Positions 9,345 to 19,676 of a DNA stretch of 20,620 nt are shown here, one piece after another. Source of the DNA: Tieghemiomyces parasiticus (lineage: Eukaryota; Kickxellomycota; Dimargaritomycetes; Dimargaritales; Dimargaritaceae); NCBI GenBank assembly GCA_027575765.1, contig JANBPT010000860.1:1-20620 (forward strand), written 5' to 3'. The notes under the pieces were generated by a model. It was given only the letters and a program-made list of their open reading frames with translations, did not search any database and was not told the origin of the DNA. Both the position numbers and the translations under genes were made by a program. Numbering within the stretch: position 1 is the stretch's first letter; each line of letters starts with the position of its first letter.

Positions 9345-9683
9345 TGAGGATACACAAGCCAATTGCTGGTGTAACATTATTTCGAGGATATTCCTCACAT
9401 ATAATAATAAAAGTGGGGTTCAAGGTGTCGGGAGTTCCCCGTCGTAGGGGATTTAGATGTCTTGGGTTACGGTTGTACTTGCCAATATTGGTAGATTAGG
9501 ATCGCATTGGTTGTTACGCTTACACACCTACGTGAGGATACACGCGACACTGCGCGCCAAAGGGGTACTGTAAACTAATCAAACATAAGATGATGAGGGC
9601 GATAGCATGGTCGACTAGCCGTAGGATCAAACGGAACACACGTATAGCGCCTTTGCATATTCTACCGCAGGGTTTGAGGATAC
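9345..9683 (+). repeat. Three copies of TGAGGATAC
   Basis: The nonamer TGAGGATAC occurs at 9345-9353, 9533-9541 and 9675-9683. The first two copies lie within an identical 13-mer (CGTGAGGATACAC at 9343 and 9531). A related GAGGATATTC lies at about 9383. All are in the 3' flank of the coiled-coil gene. No role is known. Confidence 0.4.
9406..9411 (+). terminator. Polyadenylation signal AATAAA (coiled-coil gene)
   Basis: Canonical hexamer inside ATAATAATAAAA, 82 nt past the stop codon of the 116-residue protein, preceded by a small hairpin (GAGGA-TAT-TCCTC, about 9383-9395). Confidence 0.6.
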
Positions 9684-9699
9684 GAATGCACTGACTGGA

Positions 9700-10280
9700 C
9701 TCCATCGTCACAGGGGATGAGATTTGAGTGTACCTTTATGATTCACCTGCCAGCTTAAATCGCCGGAGGTGGCGCCCTAAAGGTGGCCCTATCCCAACCG
9801 AGACCCGCCGAGGCCATATCACTCCCAAGGTGGTGCTGACCATATTTTTTACCAGAAGCAACCTATTACATCTTAGCATCACGCCCTCGGTTCCACGGTC
9901 CCTGCCAATCTACTACCTAGAGTGTGGGCTAGGGTCCATGCTTTAGGCCGGGGAAAAGGCACGCGGAGGTTTGGACCGTCGCCTATCCGCAGCACTACCA
10001 CCATAATGCGCCACCACTCCCCCCCCCATTGCCCTGTTGCCACCCGTGCCCGTATGTCCGGCACCCGAGTCAAGCTTCTTTCGGTCAATTCCTACTATTC
10101 CCTGATCTAGCACCCCCCCCTGTGACTTCTGCCTGTCCAGGGGTGTCAAACGGCAGGATACGTGGTAAGAAGTTCACCGCACTGGAGGCGGCCGGGGATG
10201 TCTGGCAATCGGTATTTACCAAGCGCCAGTCAAATGACTATAGAGCCTGCTTTGATGGTTGGCTAGCCGTAGCTAATTGA
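9700..10280 (+). other. Intergenic stretch with a possible orphan exon (10141-10280)
   Basis: Mostly featureless. The segment 10141-10280 is exon-like: it follows a pyrimidine-rich acceptor (gacttctgcctgtccag ending at 10140) and reads GRIRGKKFTALEAAGDVW then FTKRQSNDYR before TGA 10278-10280. Upstream, a frame at about 9740-9840 contains PIPTETRRGHITPKVV. I could not link them into one gene, so this is a note, not a gene call. Several C runs (for example C9 at about 10019) lie between them. Confidence 0.25.
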
Positions 10281-10577
10281 GCAATACATAGTGGTAGCTA
10301 TTATTCTAAATGCATTTCCTTTAGCTTTGAGCAAATGTGCCCTATATAGATTGGGCTATGTGGTTCTTGTCTGGTTCAATACGCCTTCACTGATCTCGCG
10401 TATCTAGTGAGTACCCACGAACACGCTGACAATAATTATTTGTTGCAAATGCGGAACCTGGCCGGATCCGCATATATACCGCTGCTGCACACACAAGATT
10501 TTTCTTGGGTCGTATTTAAGTCACTTGTAATGTGTCAGTCGGCTCTATATTGATATTGAATGGGTCGATGTAGCATA
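10281..10577. other. 3' flank of the minus-strand gene
   Basis: AT-richer spacer after the stop codon of the minus-strand SAC3-like gene. No AATAAA is seen on the minus strand; variant AATAAT-type sequences occur near 10430-10440. Nothing else recognisable. Confidence 0.35.
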
Positions 10578-12293
10578 CTACATAGGGCGCTTCGGGATCG
10601 GTTTCTTCTTGAACCATACTTTCAGCGTTGGTTTCTCAGGAGAGGATAAGGTGTTAGGCTTGACGGGGTCACTGAAGAGGTCTGGGGATGGTGGCCGGTC
10701 GACTTGACCATTTACCCCGGCCTCCGTCATTAACTGCGAGATATGGTCGGTGTCAGGTAGGACTAGAAATGTGCAAAGATCGTCGAGTCGGAGCGAATAA
10801 TAGACCCGGCTGAAAAATTGTAGAATGCGTAGGCGGTAGTAGTCGAGGGGTGCCTAGTGGTATAATATCGGTAGTAGAAGGGGGTGATAGTGGCGGTGGT
10901 GGTGGTGGTGGTGGTGGAGAGCGTAGGAAAAAATAAAATGAGGTATACTACGGGGTTAGGTATGCGTCTGACGTACGAAATGGGGAGGGACGCCGTGGCT
11001 AGTTAGTAAGCTTGCTGCTCTGTGAATAGCCTACTAGCAGGATGGCTCGGTCCGACGCTAGATTGACAAACTTACTTGGATCAAAATCTTTTGATACGTA
11101 TTGGCCCCCTGCAGCCACTCATTATCTAAATATCCGTCAAAAGAGCTAGCCAACCTTAGCAACCGGAGCGTAAAGCTCTGGTACCTATCCAATTCCTTGG
11201 TGCCAGACTTTATGGCACCTAGGACCGTTCGGTAGTCGTTGTAGTACTGTTGGGCCTGGCGGTCCAACTCGGTCGATACATTCCGGTCTGTAGCCGCTTG
11301 GTGTATATCGTTGGACAGGGTCCGTCGGGCGTACTGGGAAAGTAAGAACAGGTAGTAATAGGCGGTCATCTCAGACCGACGCTGAAGTGCTGCCACCGGA
11401 GATGGCGCAGGGCGCCCGGTGGCTTCAATGGTGGCAGGTGAAGGTATACCGTCCCGAGCCGACGCAAAGTGTGGGTACAAGTCGTCAAGCAACGGCCCGA
11501 ACGACTTGAGGAGCTCACTATCGTGGCCCGCTCGAATACACATTTCGACCGAAGCCTCGTAGATACGTGCGGCTGTCTCGTCCTGACGGCGGGCGGCGGT
11601 CACACCCTCGCGTAGTTTTCGGATCGCACCAACGATCTCGTCGGCGGCGGCACGCTGGGTAGTGACGTGTGGGCTATTGGGTGACGTAGCCTCCAGAACT
11701 TGGTCGCCGTAGGTGGCACGGTAGGCTTGGACCTGGTCCTGGATGTACGCAAAATAGGCATCCTGGGTAGTAAAGCTACGGATATTGTCGATGTTATGTT
11801 TTCCCTCAACCGGAGGTATCCTAGTAGCGGTGGCGGGGTTGCCGCTGGAAACGTCTTCCCGAGCCCGACTGACCAGGGCGAGACTACGGAACCGGCTAGC
11901 AAGGTCGTTCGAGTTTGATTCGGGGCCGCGTTGCCGCGTCGGGCGCACGGAAGTAGGCATCGGAGACCTCAGGATTGAGGCTGGGTCAGCCTGACTCTGA
12001 CGAGACTCCCGGGGGCTCTCGCGGTACGAGCGATTCGGAGCGGTCCGGCTCCAAGACGGTAAGTTCCGTGAGCTGCTGGACCCCGGTACCGACGAGGGGG
12101 CGGTACGATTAGAAGGACGTGGACCCCAGTGCTGGGCATTGGGTGGCGGCTGATGCGAAGAGGGATGAGGCCGAGCTGTTTCACTCGTAGAGGTTGCCGT
12201 GGACCCATCGGCGGCCCTCCGTCGCCAGCTCCCAGGTGCTCCGATGCTGGCAGTTGCGGTAGTGGGCCGCTGCCAGGGCTTGGATGAGGACAT
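10578..12293 (-). CDS. SAC3/GANP-like (PCI/winged-helix) protein, two exons
   Basis: Two exons on the minus strand, 12293-11076 (406 codons) and 10853-10578 (91 codons plus TAG), give a 497-residue protein. The intron (11075-10854, 222 nt) starts GTAAGT and ends CCACTAG; both joins are phase 0. Residues 1-160 are low-complexity (Ser, Pro, Arg, Thr) and probably disordered. The rest is helical and follows the SAC3/GANP pattern: ARIYEASVEMCI (242-253) and LLDDLYPHF (268-276) match the stretch before the conserved 'LY'; SEMTAYYYLFLLSQ (307-320) matches 'EF.aY.LL'; FTLRLLRLASSFDGYLDNEW (374-393) matches the 'gnY..FF' repeat; and exon 2 (YYSLRLDDLCTFLVLPD) resembles the winged-helix end. Known SAC3-family proteins act in mRNA export, splicing or proteasome/COP9-type complexes; THP3-type is the closest guess. 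The C-terminal tail is basic (KVWFKKKPIPKRP). Gene model firm, family moderate. Confidence 0.8.
10854..11075 (-). other. Phase-0 intron of the SAC3-like gene with a GGT repeat
   Basis: The donor GTAAGT is at 11075-11070 on the minus strand and the acceptor AG at 10855-10854. A perfect TACTAAC (plus GTTAGTA at 11002-11008) lies inside, but about 150 nt from the acceptor, so another branch point may be used. Without removing this intron the frame would stop 15 nt past the donor at TAG 11060-11058. Confidence 0.75.
10895..10915. repeat. (GGT)7 trinucleotide repeat
   Basis: Seven perfect GGT units on the + strand, which read as a pyrimidine-rich ACC repeat on the minus strand. It lies within the intron, upstream of the acceptor, and so forms part of its extended polypyrimidine region. 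Confidence 0.9.
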
Positions 12294-12490
12294 TATGGAA
12301 CAAGAAATGCGTGGCAGAAGCGGGCGGTAGTGGTGCAGTCAACGGGCGCGTAAAAGGAACCACCGGGACCATGGCAGGAACAACGAATACGGTTGGTATT
12401 GGTGAAGGTGCGTTAACGGCTCCCAAATGAAATAAGTGGCTTCCCTTCGGATGCGTAACTATCAACAGGCCTCGGTGCATCACCTAGTCT
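12294..12490 (-). promoter_or_regulatory. Upstream leader of the SAC3-like gene
   Basis: The + strand is G/A-rich here, so the minus coding strand is pyrimidine-rich, mirroring the leaders of the + strand genes. The ATG is at 12293-12291. No TATA box or specific site is recognised. Confidence 0.35.
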
Positions 12491-15400
12491 CTGCTCGATA
12501 CCATTGGCAGTAGCAGGCTAATTTCTAAAGAGATGCAACCCCAAAGTGGCCAGCTTTTCTTACCCCTCCCCCGGGCAGTGGGCATTGCACAAACACTTCA
12601 GCGTAGTTTAGCCAAGCTGGGTAAATACTGGCCACAGGCGACCAAGCTCATATAACCTAACGATGTTGAACACACTTGGACTTCGCTGTCTACCTCCAGC
12701 GCTACTCTCTCCTCATTAGCATCCCGGATAATGCCATCACCAGCCGGCCGGTCAGTCCCAGTTATTAACAAATTAGTATACTTAGGAAGTGACCCCGCCT
12801 CGCCGGTAAGTATTATGCGATAAATACACGACAGTTCGCTGAGGCCCCTGACATTGGTCAAGTAGCCAACCAGTCCTGCCCTAGTGCCACTAAAAAAACA
12901 AAGAAGAAACGGGCGTCGTGCAGATTCAGTCGGCGGCTGCTCAGGCAGTCGGGAGGTCTATAATGGCTGAATGGACTATTAACCGGCATGTTCGTATGAA
13001 GTGGCTGGGGTTAGTAATTACACGCTAGGGTTTTTCGGGGCGTTCTGAAAATCGTGCCTGGTTTCCGTTGCATCAGGCTGCTGTCTGCACCGTCCCCCGG
13101 GACCTGCTAATCCCAGTCCCTACAGCTATCTATATCTCAGCATGGAACCAAAGACTGGCTTGTAGCAACGACCTGGCCGATGTTTTCCCGATCCGTGTGG
13201 ACTACGACTACATCGGGACCAGTGTTTTTTTTTATTTTTCTAGACCGCGGTAAAATGCCAAGCCAGGTAAGTATGTTCGACCCTAAAAGCGGTTCTGAAA
13301 GGTACTGTTCCTATTTGTCCGCACGACAGTTTGCTTGCCTGTGACGCACTCCGCTTACGCACAAAGGCTGACAACTTTGAAACGACCTGAAGAAAGATTG
13401 GCCAAGTGGTACGGGAGAGGATGAAACCGAGCCGCCGCTGCCGAATACAAAGTTGCGCCACGTCGAATGATAGCGGAGAGTTTCCCATGACGGCCAGTCT
13501 TCTGGGCAATTGAGTCAACCTCTTCTTCGTCTTTCCCGCCCAGTAGCATGGTGAGAGGATGAAATGCAAGTATGAAACCGATGGAAGTAGACTGAGGACG
13601 AGCCTTTAGAACACCCATTATCCAGCAATGTCATAATACTTATTAAAGGAATATCGAAAAGCGACGGAATGTGGTCGTATGGAATAAGCGAGGTTGGCGG
13701 CTCAGAGGGTGAGTGCTTCCACCCCCCCCCACCCTTCTTAAAGAACCCTAGGCTGGCCCTCATTTCTGCCGCACCGTGCTAGCGGTTGAATCTTATCAAG
13801 CCGAGCTAGTGACCCCGTGCTGTGTTCAGCCAGCACTCAGGTACCGTTCATTATTATCCACTCCATTTCTCAATCATATGCCCACACCGTACATTGTTTG
13901 TCTATTCGGTATATTTACTAGAGCCTGACGTCTCGGGCTATAAACGGCGCTGGCTTCCACTATGGACTGTCCAGTCTATGGTCGAGATCCACATGGTAGT
14001 TGCTTATATAATCCATGGGGAAACGAAGGCCGATTAGATGGGCGCCGATAAGAAGGGGCCTATCTGGTGACCCTGTCCCACGACCTTAACCGGGGCATTG
14101 TCATGGATACGGGCAGGGTCCTTTCGCCAACTTCTTGCTTCCACATTGAGGCGGTGGTTGGTGGAGTGGGGTAGCTCATAGTGTTTAATAGCCCGGCTTG
14201 TAGTTCGATGCTGATATATTTCCTCCAAAAGGTGAAAGGTCTAGAATATTTTACTACCTAACCTCCAGTGGGGAGGTGCAAGAAGAGAACAGTTCGCAGA
14301 GCACTCCGTCCTTTCCCTTGTTTTTATTTTCCATGGCGCTTATTCTACCCCTTGAGCTTCAGTGTCTATGCCATTCTAATGTTCATTTAGACCTAGGGCG
14401 ACAATAAGCAGTGGCCTATAGTCAATAAGCGATGTCCACTGGCCATTGGCGACCAGTCCGTAATGGCTTTTGCTGTCTATTCCTGCTCATTCCTGACTTT
14501 CAAAGATCAATTAAACATTTGGTGTGGTTATATCTGAAGAGACGGCCCAACCTAAGACGGTACGCTTACTTTGGCAAGCACATAACCGTCACCGTCGTGC
14601 TTCAAGGTTGCCACCTGGGGGTATTTACATGTTTGAGGCCTGGCTAGCCGCCCTCTGTCTGTCCCTGATGGCGGTTTTGGACTGCTTCTACAGTAGCAGA
14701 CGATCCATAAAATATGCTCAGTGCTAGCCCAGCCGCCGAACCTATTGCCTAGTGTTCGAAGTTTGATTGCACCAAGATTGATCATGTGCTGAACACCTAT
14801 CCGCTCATCTCACTCAGGCGTCGTACAGTGCCCATCACCCCTGGTACATTTGAATCCACAAAGTCACCTCAAGTCACAAGACTACATAAACAAGACGAGA
14901 TGGCAGTCCCCAACCCACCCTACATCCCTCTGACATCTGATGGGGGGGACTGTATTCACTGTTTGCAGTAGGACAGTGTATCACTGTCTCAATGAGCAAA
15001 GGAGTAGACAACAGCGTGGAATGCGATCAAAACTGCCCAGCCCCGTGAAGAGGCCCTCTCCCCACACCTCCTCTCGGGCCCTCGGCTTACAAGTATGTTC
15101 AGAATCGATCGGAAGGGAGACACGATAGCATGGCCACAGGACACCCAGGGGTACACCCGGGGCATTCCGACGGCCGCAGCTGCTGCTACTGTCATCCTCC
15201 GCCTCTTACCAGGCACGGCCATTATCCTAGTCGGCTTTTAGCGGATGAGCGGTGGGGTTAGGACACTGCAGGCTTCCTCTCCGCCGAAGGGACTTTTATT
15301 GGTAACTTTAGGACCCCTGTGAAATCCGATCAGCCCTCCAATGCCACTGGTGCGGCATGTCGCGAGGCTACTGCTTGGCCTCTCTCTGGCGACGTCTACA

Positions 15401-16800
15401 CCGCGACGCATAGCGCGTGGGCATTCCAGCCAGCCCCCCTGCTTTTATCCTTCGCCATCCATTGGTCCTAGACTGGAATTCGGAGTCTGCAGGTCAAGAA
15501 AATTGGATATTGAGGCGGGGAAGGTCGATCGAGGTGGAATCCTCGCACCCCCTCCCCCGGACACACTCGCCTGAAGGCATTTGTATTGGCCGGCGGTGGG
15601 TCGGGTGGTAGCGCGCGTCTGACTCGTCAGGAGCACAGGGTTGTCCATAGCGTGTGCCAGTTTACGGCTCCTGCATGGTCGGACCGATGTGGGCGGTTGA
15701 GACCGCCTGTCTACCGGACGGCAGTGAGGGATGATGTTTTTTTAACGTCTCATAGGTACTGCAACCCCGATGTCTACAGCGGTTTGCCAATGTGCATCCA
15801 TAAAATGCCCCAGAGGGAGAGGAGGGGCGGTACCACGGTGATGGAGGAAATGCAAGTACATGGCGATGCGACGGCGTACGCACGGGGAGACTATATACTT
15901 CCGTACAGAACGGACTTGCTGGCGAAGCCCAACTCCAACCCGCCCAGGTACATTGTAAGCGAGGCACACTGATTGGGGGCTCAGCACGTCTCATGTGCAC
16001 CTGTGGGGTGAGCTGGGGATGGTGACTGTGACGTACAAGACCAGGGGTTGGGCGCCTGCGCCGCAGTCCCTTTTCTTCAGGTCGCCTTATATGGTACCTC
16101 ATGATTAACCGCCCACAGTGCATCCGCGACAATCTTAGCCACCCACTCCACTCCATCTGTGCATATGTCTTCCCATACCTATTTATGGGCGGCGGTCATG
16201 AGGATGGTCTATATGCCCTTGTTTCTAACATCACCTCATTTGCGGCCCACCCTAAAAGTGACCGGGTTTTGCCAAGGTGACTAGACGACGCCTGCGTTCA
16301 GCACAGCGACTGGCGTACCGGAGCCGACCGTAGGCTATTCGGGTTGGATTGTTAGACGTGGTCAATCACGATGCAAGCTGCCAGCCGAAGGGCGCTTAGC
16401 CTAGTCGCCCTGAGACTCAATACCGGATCATTAGACTGTGTATGGTTAGAGGACTGGGTCTGTGAAGTGGCGAATATGCGAGCGGTTCGTACGCATCCCT
16501 TTGCGACTATTAACTTATCCTCTACCCGATCACCGATGGGCACCCATATTCGAGATCAGGATAGCGACAGTGCCGTCGCCTGACAACACGCCCCCTAAGC
16601 TCGGTTGGCAGTGGCGGTGGGAACTAACCTCATAATCTAATCTAGACGGCGCAAGGCCCCAACGAGCCCCTGGCCCCTACCTAGCAACGTGCTGCAGTAC
16701 CTATCTTGGCTGTGGAGAAAAGTGCGGTAGGCTATGCCCTTCAGAGGCCGGCAACCGGGCCGCTTGGATTAGATGCTGTCATGTCGATGGCTTAGACTCC
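12491..16800. other. Gene-poor region, nothing assignable
   Basis: I see no gene with coding character that can be followed through splice sites. Short open frames of 60-130 codons occur in several frames, as expected by chance at this base composition. Three pieces look slightly better than chance but cannot be extended: DLADVFPIRVDYDYIGTS on + at about 13172-13225, followed by a T-rich acceptor-like run and an AG|GTAAGTATG donor at 13268; NEERVALEVDSEV on - near 12700; and a + frame starting ATG 15840. No tRNA, rRNA or transposon features are recognised. Confidence 0.4.
14972..14988. repeat. Perfect 7-bp stem-loop
   Basis: GACAGTG and CACTGTC flank a 3-nt loop (TAT). Hairpins of this size are expected a few times by chance in a window this long; listed for completeness. 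Confidence 0.5.
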
Positions 16801-16802
16801 GC

Positions 16803-16908
16803 TATATAAACCGATGTACTCGACTGGGAAGTCGCACCCAGCGACGCACTTAAGGAGACTACCGATGGTTCAGGTTGCCCGACCAGGACACTGGTTGAGT
16901 GTCCTTTT
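16803..16908 (+). ncRNA. Weak candidate small-RNA gene (TATA to hairpin-T4)
   Basis: TATATAA at 16803-16809 is followed, within 100 nt, by two hairpins: CTGGG...CCCAG near 16832-16849, and AGGACACT-GGTTG-AGTGTCCT at 16885-16905. The second runs directly into TTTT, a possible RNA polymerase III stop. The spacing would suit a transcript of about 70-75 nt from a type-3 Pol III promoter. There is no A/B box or recognisable U6, snoRNA or tRNA sequence, and 8-bp hairpins arise by chance, so this is only a candidate. Confidence 0.15.
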
Positions 16909-17316
16909 ACGACGGGCTCATTAATTCCAACCTGCCGTGATCATTGCCCTACGGTGCGGTGGCGAGGCCGGGCGGCGCGGCTTCTGACACAGTATGGTAA
17001 GGAGGCGGCGGTGCCTCCAACTCGAAACGTGTACCACCACGCCCCCCCCACCCCTACTCTAGCGGCCAGCGCTGCCTTGGCGATATCGCGCGCTCTAAGC
17101 ACTAGTCTGCCTAGTCGATTCTAGCTGTGCACTAGGTCTGTCGAGGGTCACGAGAATGAGCCACGTTTCCTATCTACGGCCCCGTTCGTTAATTTCGCCA
17201 TATCTGTCGCGCTTACCTGGGTCTTTCTAAGGCCACCCGCATTCAAACTATATGCCTAATCCGCCCCCCCTTCTTTCTCTCTCCGTATCGCCCCCGCGAG
17301 ATAGCCCTGACCGGGT

Positions 17317-17383
17317 TTAGCGATAACGTCAGAGGAGAGGCGGTGGCGTCCGCGATGCGAAGCTCTGATATCGTTATCGCTAA
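17317..17383. repeat. Long imperfect inverted repeat (18-nt arms)
   Basis: Left arm TTAGCGATAACG + TCAGAG (17317-17334) is matched by right arm CTCTGA (17363-17368), a 3-nt bulge TAT, then CGTTATCGCTAA (17372-17383). All 18 arm bases pair. The 28-nt spacer holds a further short stem (GCGG 17340-17343 with CCGC 17350-17353), so the whole would fold as one extended hairpin in RNA or a cruciform in DNA. No open frame of interest covers it and there is no flanking target-site duplication that I can see. Confidence 0.85.
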
Positions 17384-17611
17384 CTTTTGCTGCCCTCGGC
17401 CAAGGTAGCTACCCTTCTCATCTTTAGCCCGTGGCCGGGACCCATCCGCCCCTAATATGGTAACCACGCATATACTGGGCAGGAACCATTGCAAGCCATT
17501 CCCCTCCCACTTCACCCCTGACCTACTCGTTTTCGCACACACGCACACACAAGTCCCCTGTGTTCATGCGCAGGATCACACCAAACTTCCCCGCCACCCT
17601 CTCCGCCTACC

Positions 17612-17624
17612 TAAATAAATAAAT
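17612..17624 (+). repeat. Short TAAA repeat containing AATAAA
   Basis: TAAATAAATAAAT-type run with overlapping AATAAA hexamers on +, followed by GATAGATA. It could be a polyadenylation region for a + transcript, but no gene is recognised to its left. A short AC-rich run (CACACACGCACACACA) lies at about 17536-17551. Confidence 0.4.
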
Positions 17625-19458
17625 ATAGATAGATATGTCGCCCTTGATGTACTGCTACCGTCGTCTAGCGTCATTGGCCCAATTTCAACCCACTTTGACT
17701 CTACATTGGACAACTGAAAATGCTGGACGCATTGCCAGGAGCCAAGAGGGCTTCGTCTGGAGCCCGTAGAACCGCCACGTAACAAGGCCCACTGACTACT
17801 ACACACTGCTGGAGCCGAGGGCGCGCGGCTACTTATCCCTGCCCTACTGTGTTGTCTCGCCCTCTCGCGTAAGGGCCCGGCTCCTGGTGGTCAATTATGC
17901 CAGCCTAAAGGGGAAGCCTCCCAAAAAGTCCGAATGGATCAGTGCCCAATTAAACCCCACCGGCCAGTCATGGCCCTGGCACGCCACACTACGGCCCGGT
18001 CGTCGATTGGACCAAAGTCCAATTATTAGGTTGCTCAGGCCCTTTATCTCACCCGTCCTCCCTTGGCAGCCAATCACACCTTCCGTACTCGCCTATTCGC
18101 CCCACTTAAAATGGCATATCGGCCCTAAGCTCACCCGTATTCTCCACTCCTTCTGGTCTACTTGAATTAGGCCAACTGGTTCAATTTTCGCTACTAGAGA
18201 GCAGTTGTGGCCGGGGGGGGGGGCTGTGCCACGGCCCGCGTGCCCTTGGTACTGGCTCTCTAGGTGGGTAGTATCCCGGTTACTGACCTAATCACGCTCC
18301 GTAGCTGCCTTGGCGGCCGTCCCCGAACTGGTCCACGCAAGTCACTGGCCGTTAGATAAAAGCAACTAGACCAGGGACGGCTCGAGACTGTAAAAGGAGG
18401 GGGAGGGGGGCAGCCTGTCCTACGTGGGAGGCCAAGCGGTGTGTGGGGCGAGTAGATATGCCTTCCCAGATACTGGTGGATGCTGGGGGTGCTGCTTTGC
18501 AGTGGTAGATGGAGACTGGACGGGCCACGTAGGTTCCTGTTGTCACAGGGTATAGGTCCTACGAGAGGCCACAACAGGATGATGTAGGCCTAGAACCAGT
18601 CAATGAAGTAGACGTCATGATGGGTCTGGGTGCCAGTCCGGCCTAGACCCCCGTTTTCACCTGCCTGTCCGTCGGACGGCGTGGCTGCCAGGCCCTAGGA
18701 GCCAGCTGAGACTAGCACGCAGCGGCGACGCCCACTGCTCCCCAGGTCTTATCAGTCACCACACCCACCCGTCAGACAGCCGTCCCCGTGTTGAGTTACA
18801 CAATGTCACAGGAATAGGGAAGAGGGTGGAGGTGGAGGTTGGCCGTCCCCCCCCCCCCTATGGTGCCCTAGCATTCTACACTGCAATAATTTAGTCGCCA
18901 GGTCCTTTAGTCCCACCACCTTCAGGCCCTCCTTTGCCGATGCATTCATTGTATGCGACCCAGCGTCAACGTAGAGTTTTTGCCCCCCCCCCCCTTCGAC
19001 CTTTATCGTCTCAGCCCCTTGGTCAGTCAAATCAGGCCCTGTACCTCGCCTCTCACTCGGCCGTGTGGCGGTCGCCTGCTTCCCTAATCCGTTCCCACCA
19101 CCCGCCTCACATTCCTCCCCACCCCATCCTCTCTCCCTCCATGCCCTATTTCACACCCTGTTCGCATTCAATCACTCACTCGCTCCTTCTTTTTTTTCCA
19201 CTCGTTTATGCCCTGGGCCCACCACCAGTCCTGCTCTCACTGTCCCACCCATTTTCCCTCCGCGGTCCGAACAGCCAACCACCGCACACCGGCGTTCCGT
19301 CATGGCCAATTTTAGCCACCCAGTTGGCCACATCCCCCATCATCCCCTTGGCCCCAATCCGAAGGACTGCCCTCGCCAACCGACCCCGGGGTCTCTCTCT
19401 CCTCCTCCGCCAACCCGACAATGAAGTGTGCTCAGCACATGCTTATGGGTCATAATGG

Positions 19459-19465
19459 TATAAAA
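19459..19465 (+). promoter_or_regulatory. TATA box TATAAAA
   Basis: Consensus TATA box immediately upstream of the C/T-rich leader; transcription would be expected to start about 30-60 nt downstream in the pyrimidine tract. Confidence 0.45.
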
Positions 19466-19654
19466 CCCCCATCCTACCGCCCTCCCGAATTTGGCTTTTT
19501 TCTCTTTTCGTTTCGGTTAACCGGCCTCTTACTTTGTCAACATTTTCGCGCCTATCCCCAACGCACAACCTACAATCTTGACTAGGCTCTCACTACCACC
19601 ACGCTCAATTTTTAAGAACCCATTTCCGCGACGCAATCACCCGTCATCCAGCCC

Positions 19655-19676
19655 CTCTCTCTCTCTCTCTCTCTCT
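19655..19676. repeat. (CT)11 dinucleotide repeat
   Basis: Eleven perfect CT units within the putative leader. GA/CT repeats in promoters can bind GAGA-type factors or adopt triplex structure (general knowledge); nothing here shows which. Confidence 0.9.

Larger units (their letters stand above)
16909..18930. other. Gene-poor region with homopolymer runs
   Basis: No assignable gene. Present are the inverted repeat described separately, G11 at 18213-18223, C12 at 18847-18858, a 7-bp hairpin ATTGGAC-CAAA-GTCCAAT (18006-18023), and a 9-bp inverted pair CTAGAGAGC/GCTCTCTAG (18194-18202 and 18255-18263). Frames on both strands are short and interrupted. Confidence 0.4.

Noticed and set aside
11600..12208. 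Open frames on both strands inside exon 1 of the SAC3-like gene
   Set aside because: They are shadows of the real minus-strand coding frame, with no coding character of their own.
15586..16156. Overlapping open frames of 128 (+) and 164 (-) codons
   Set aside because: Low-quality residue composition (many Cys, His, Arg, Trp), no domain, no upstream leader or splice support. The + frame's last part (from ATG 15840) is only marginally better.
18006..18023. 7-bp hairpin ATTGGAC-CAAA-GTCCAAT
   Set aside because: Chance-level for a window of this length; no associated gene end.
18194..18263. 9-bp inverted pair CTAGAGAGC/GCTCTCTAG around the G11 run
   Set aside because: A 9-bp pair at this spacing is expected several times in 20 kb; pairing does not extend beyond it.
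18934..19455. Overlapping Pro/Ser/His-rich open frames of 119-173 codons
   Set aside because: Any pyrimidine-rich strand lacks stop codons (TAA, TAG and TGA all need purines), so long open frames arise in all + frames. No start context, splice sites or domain support.
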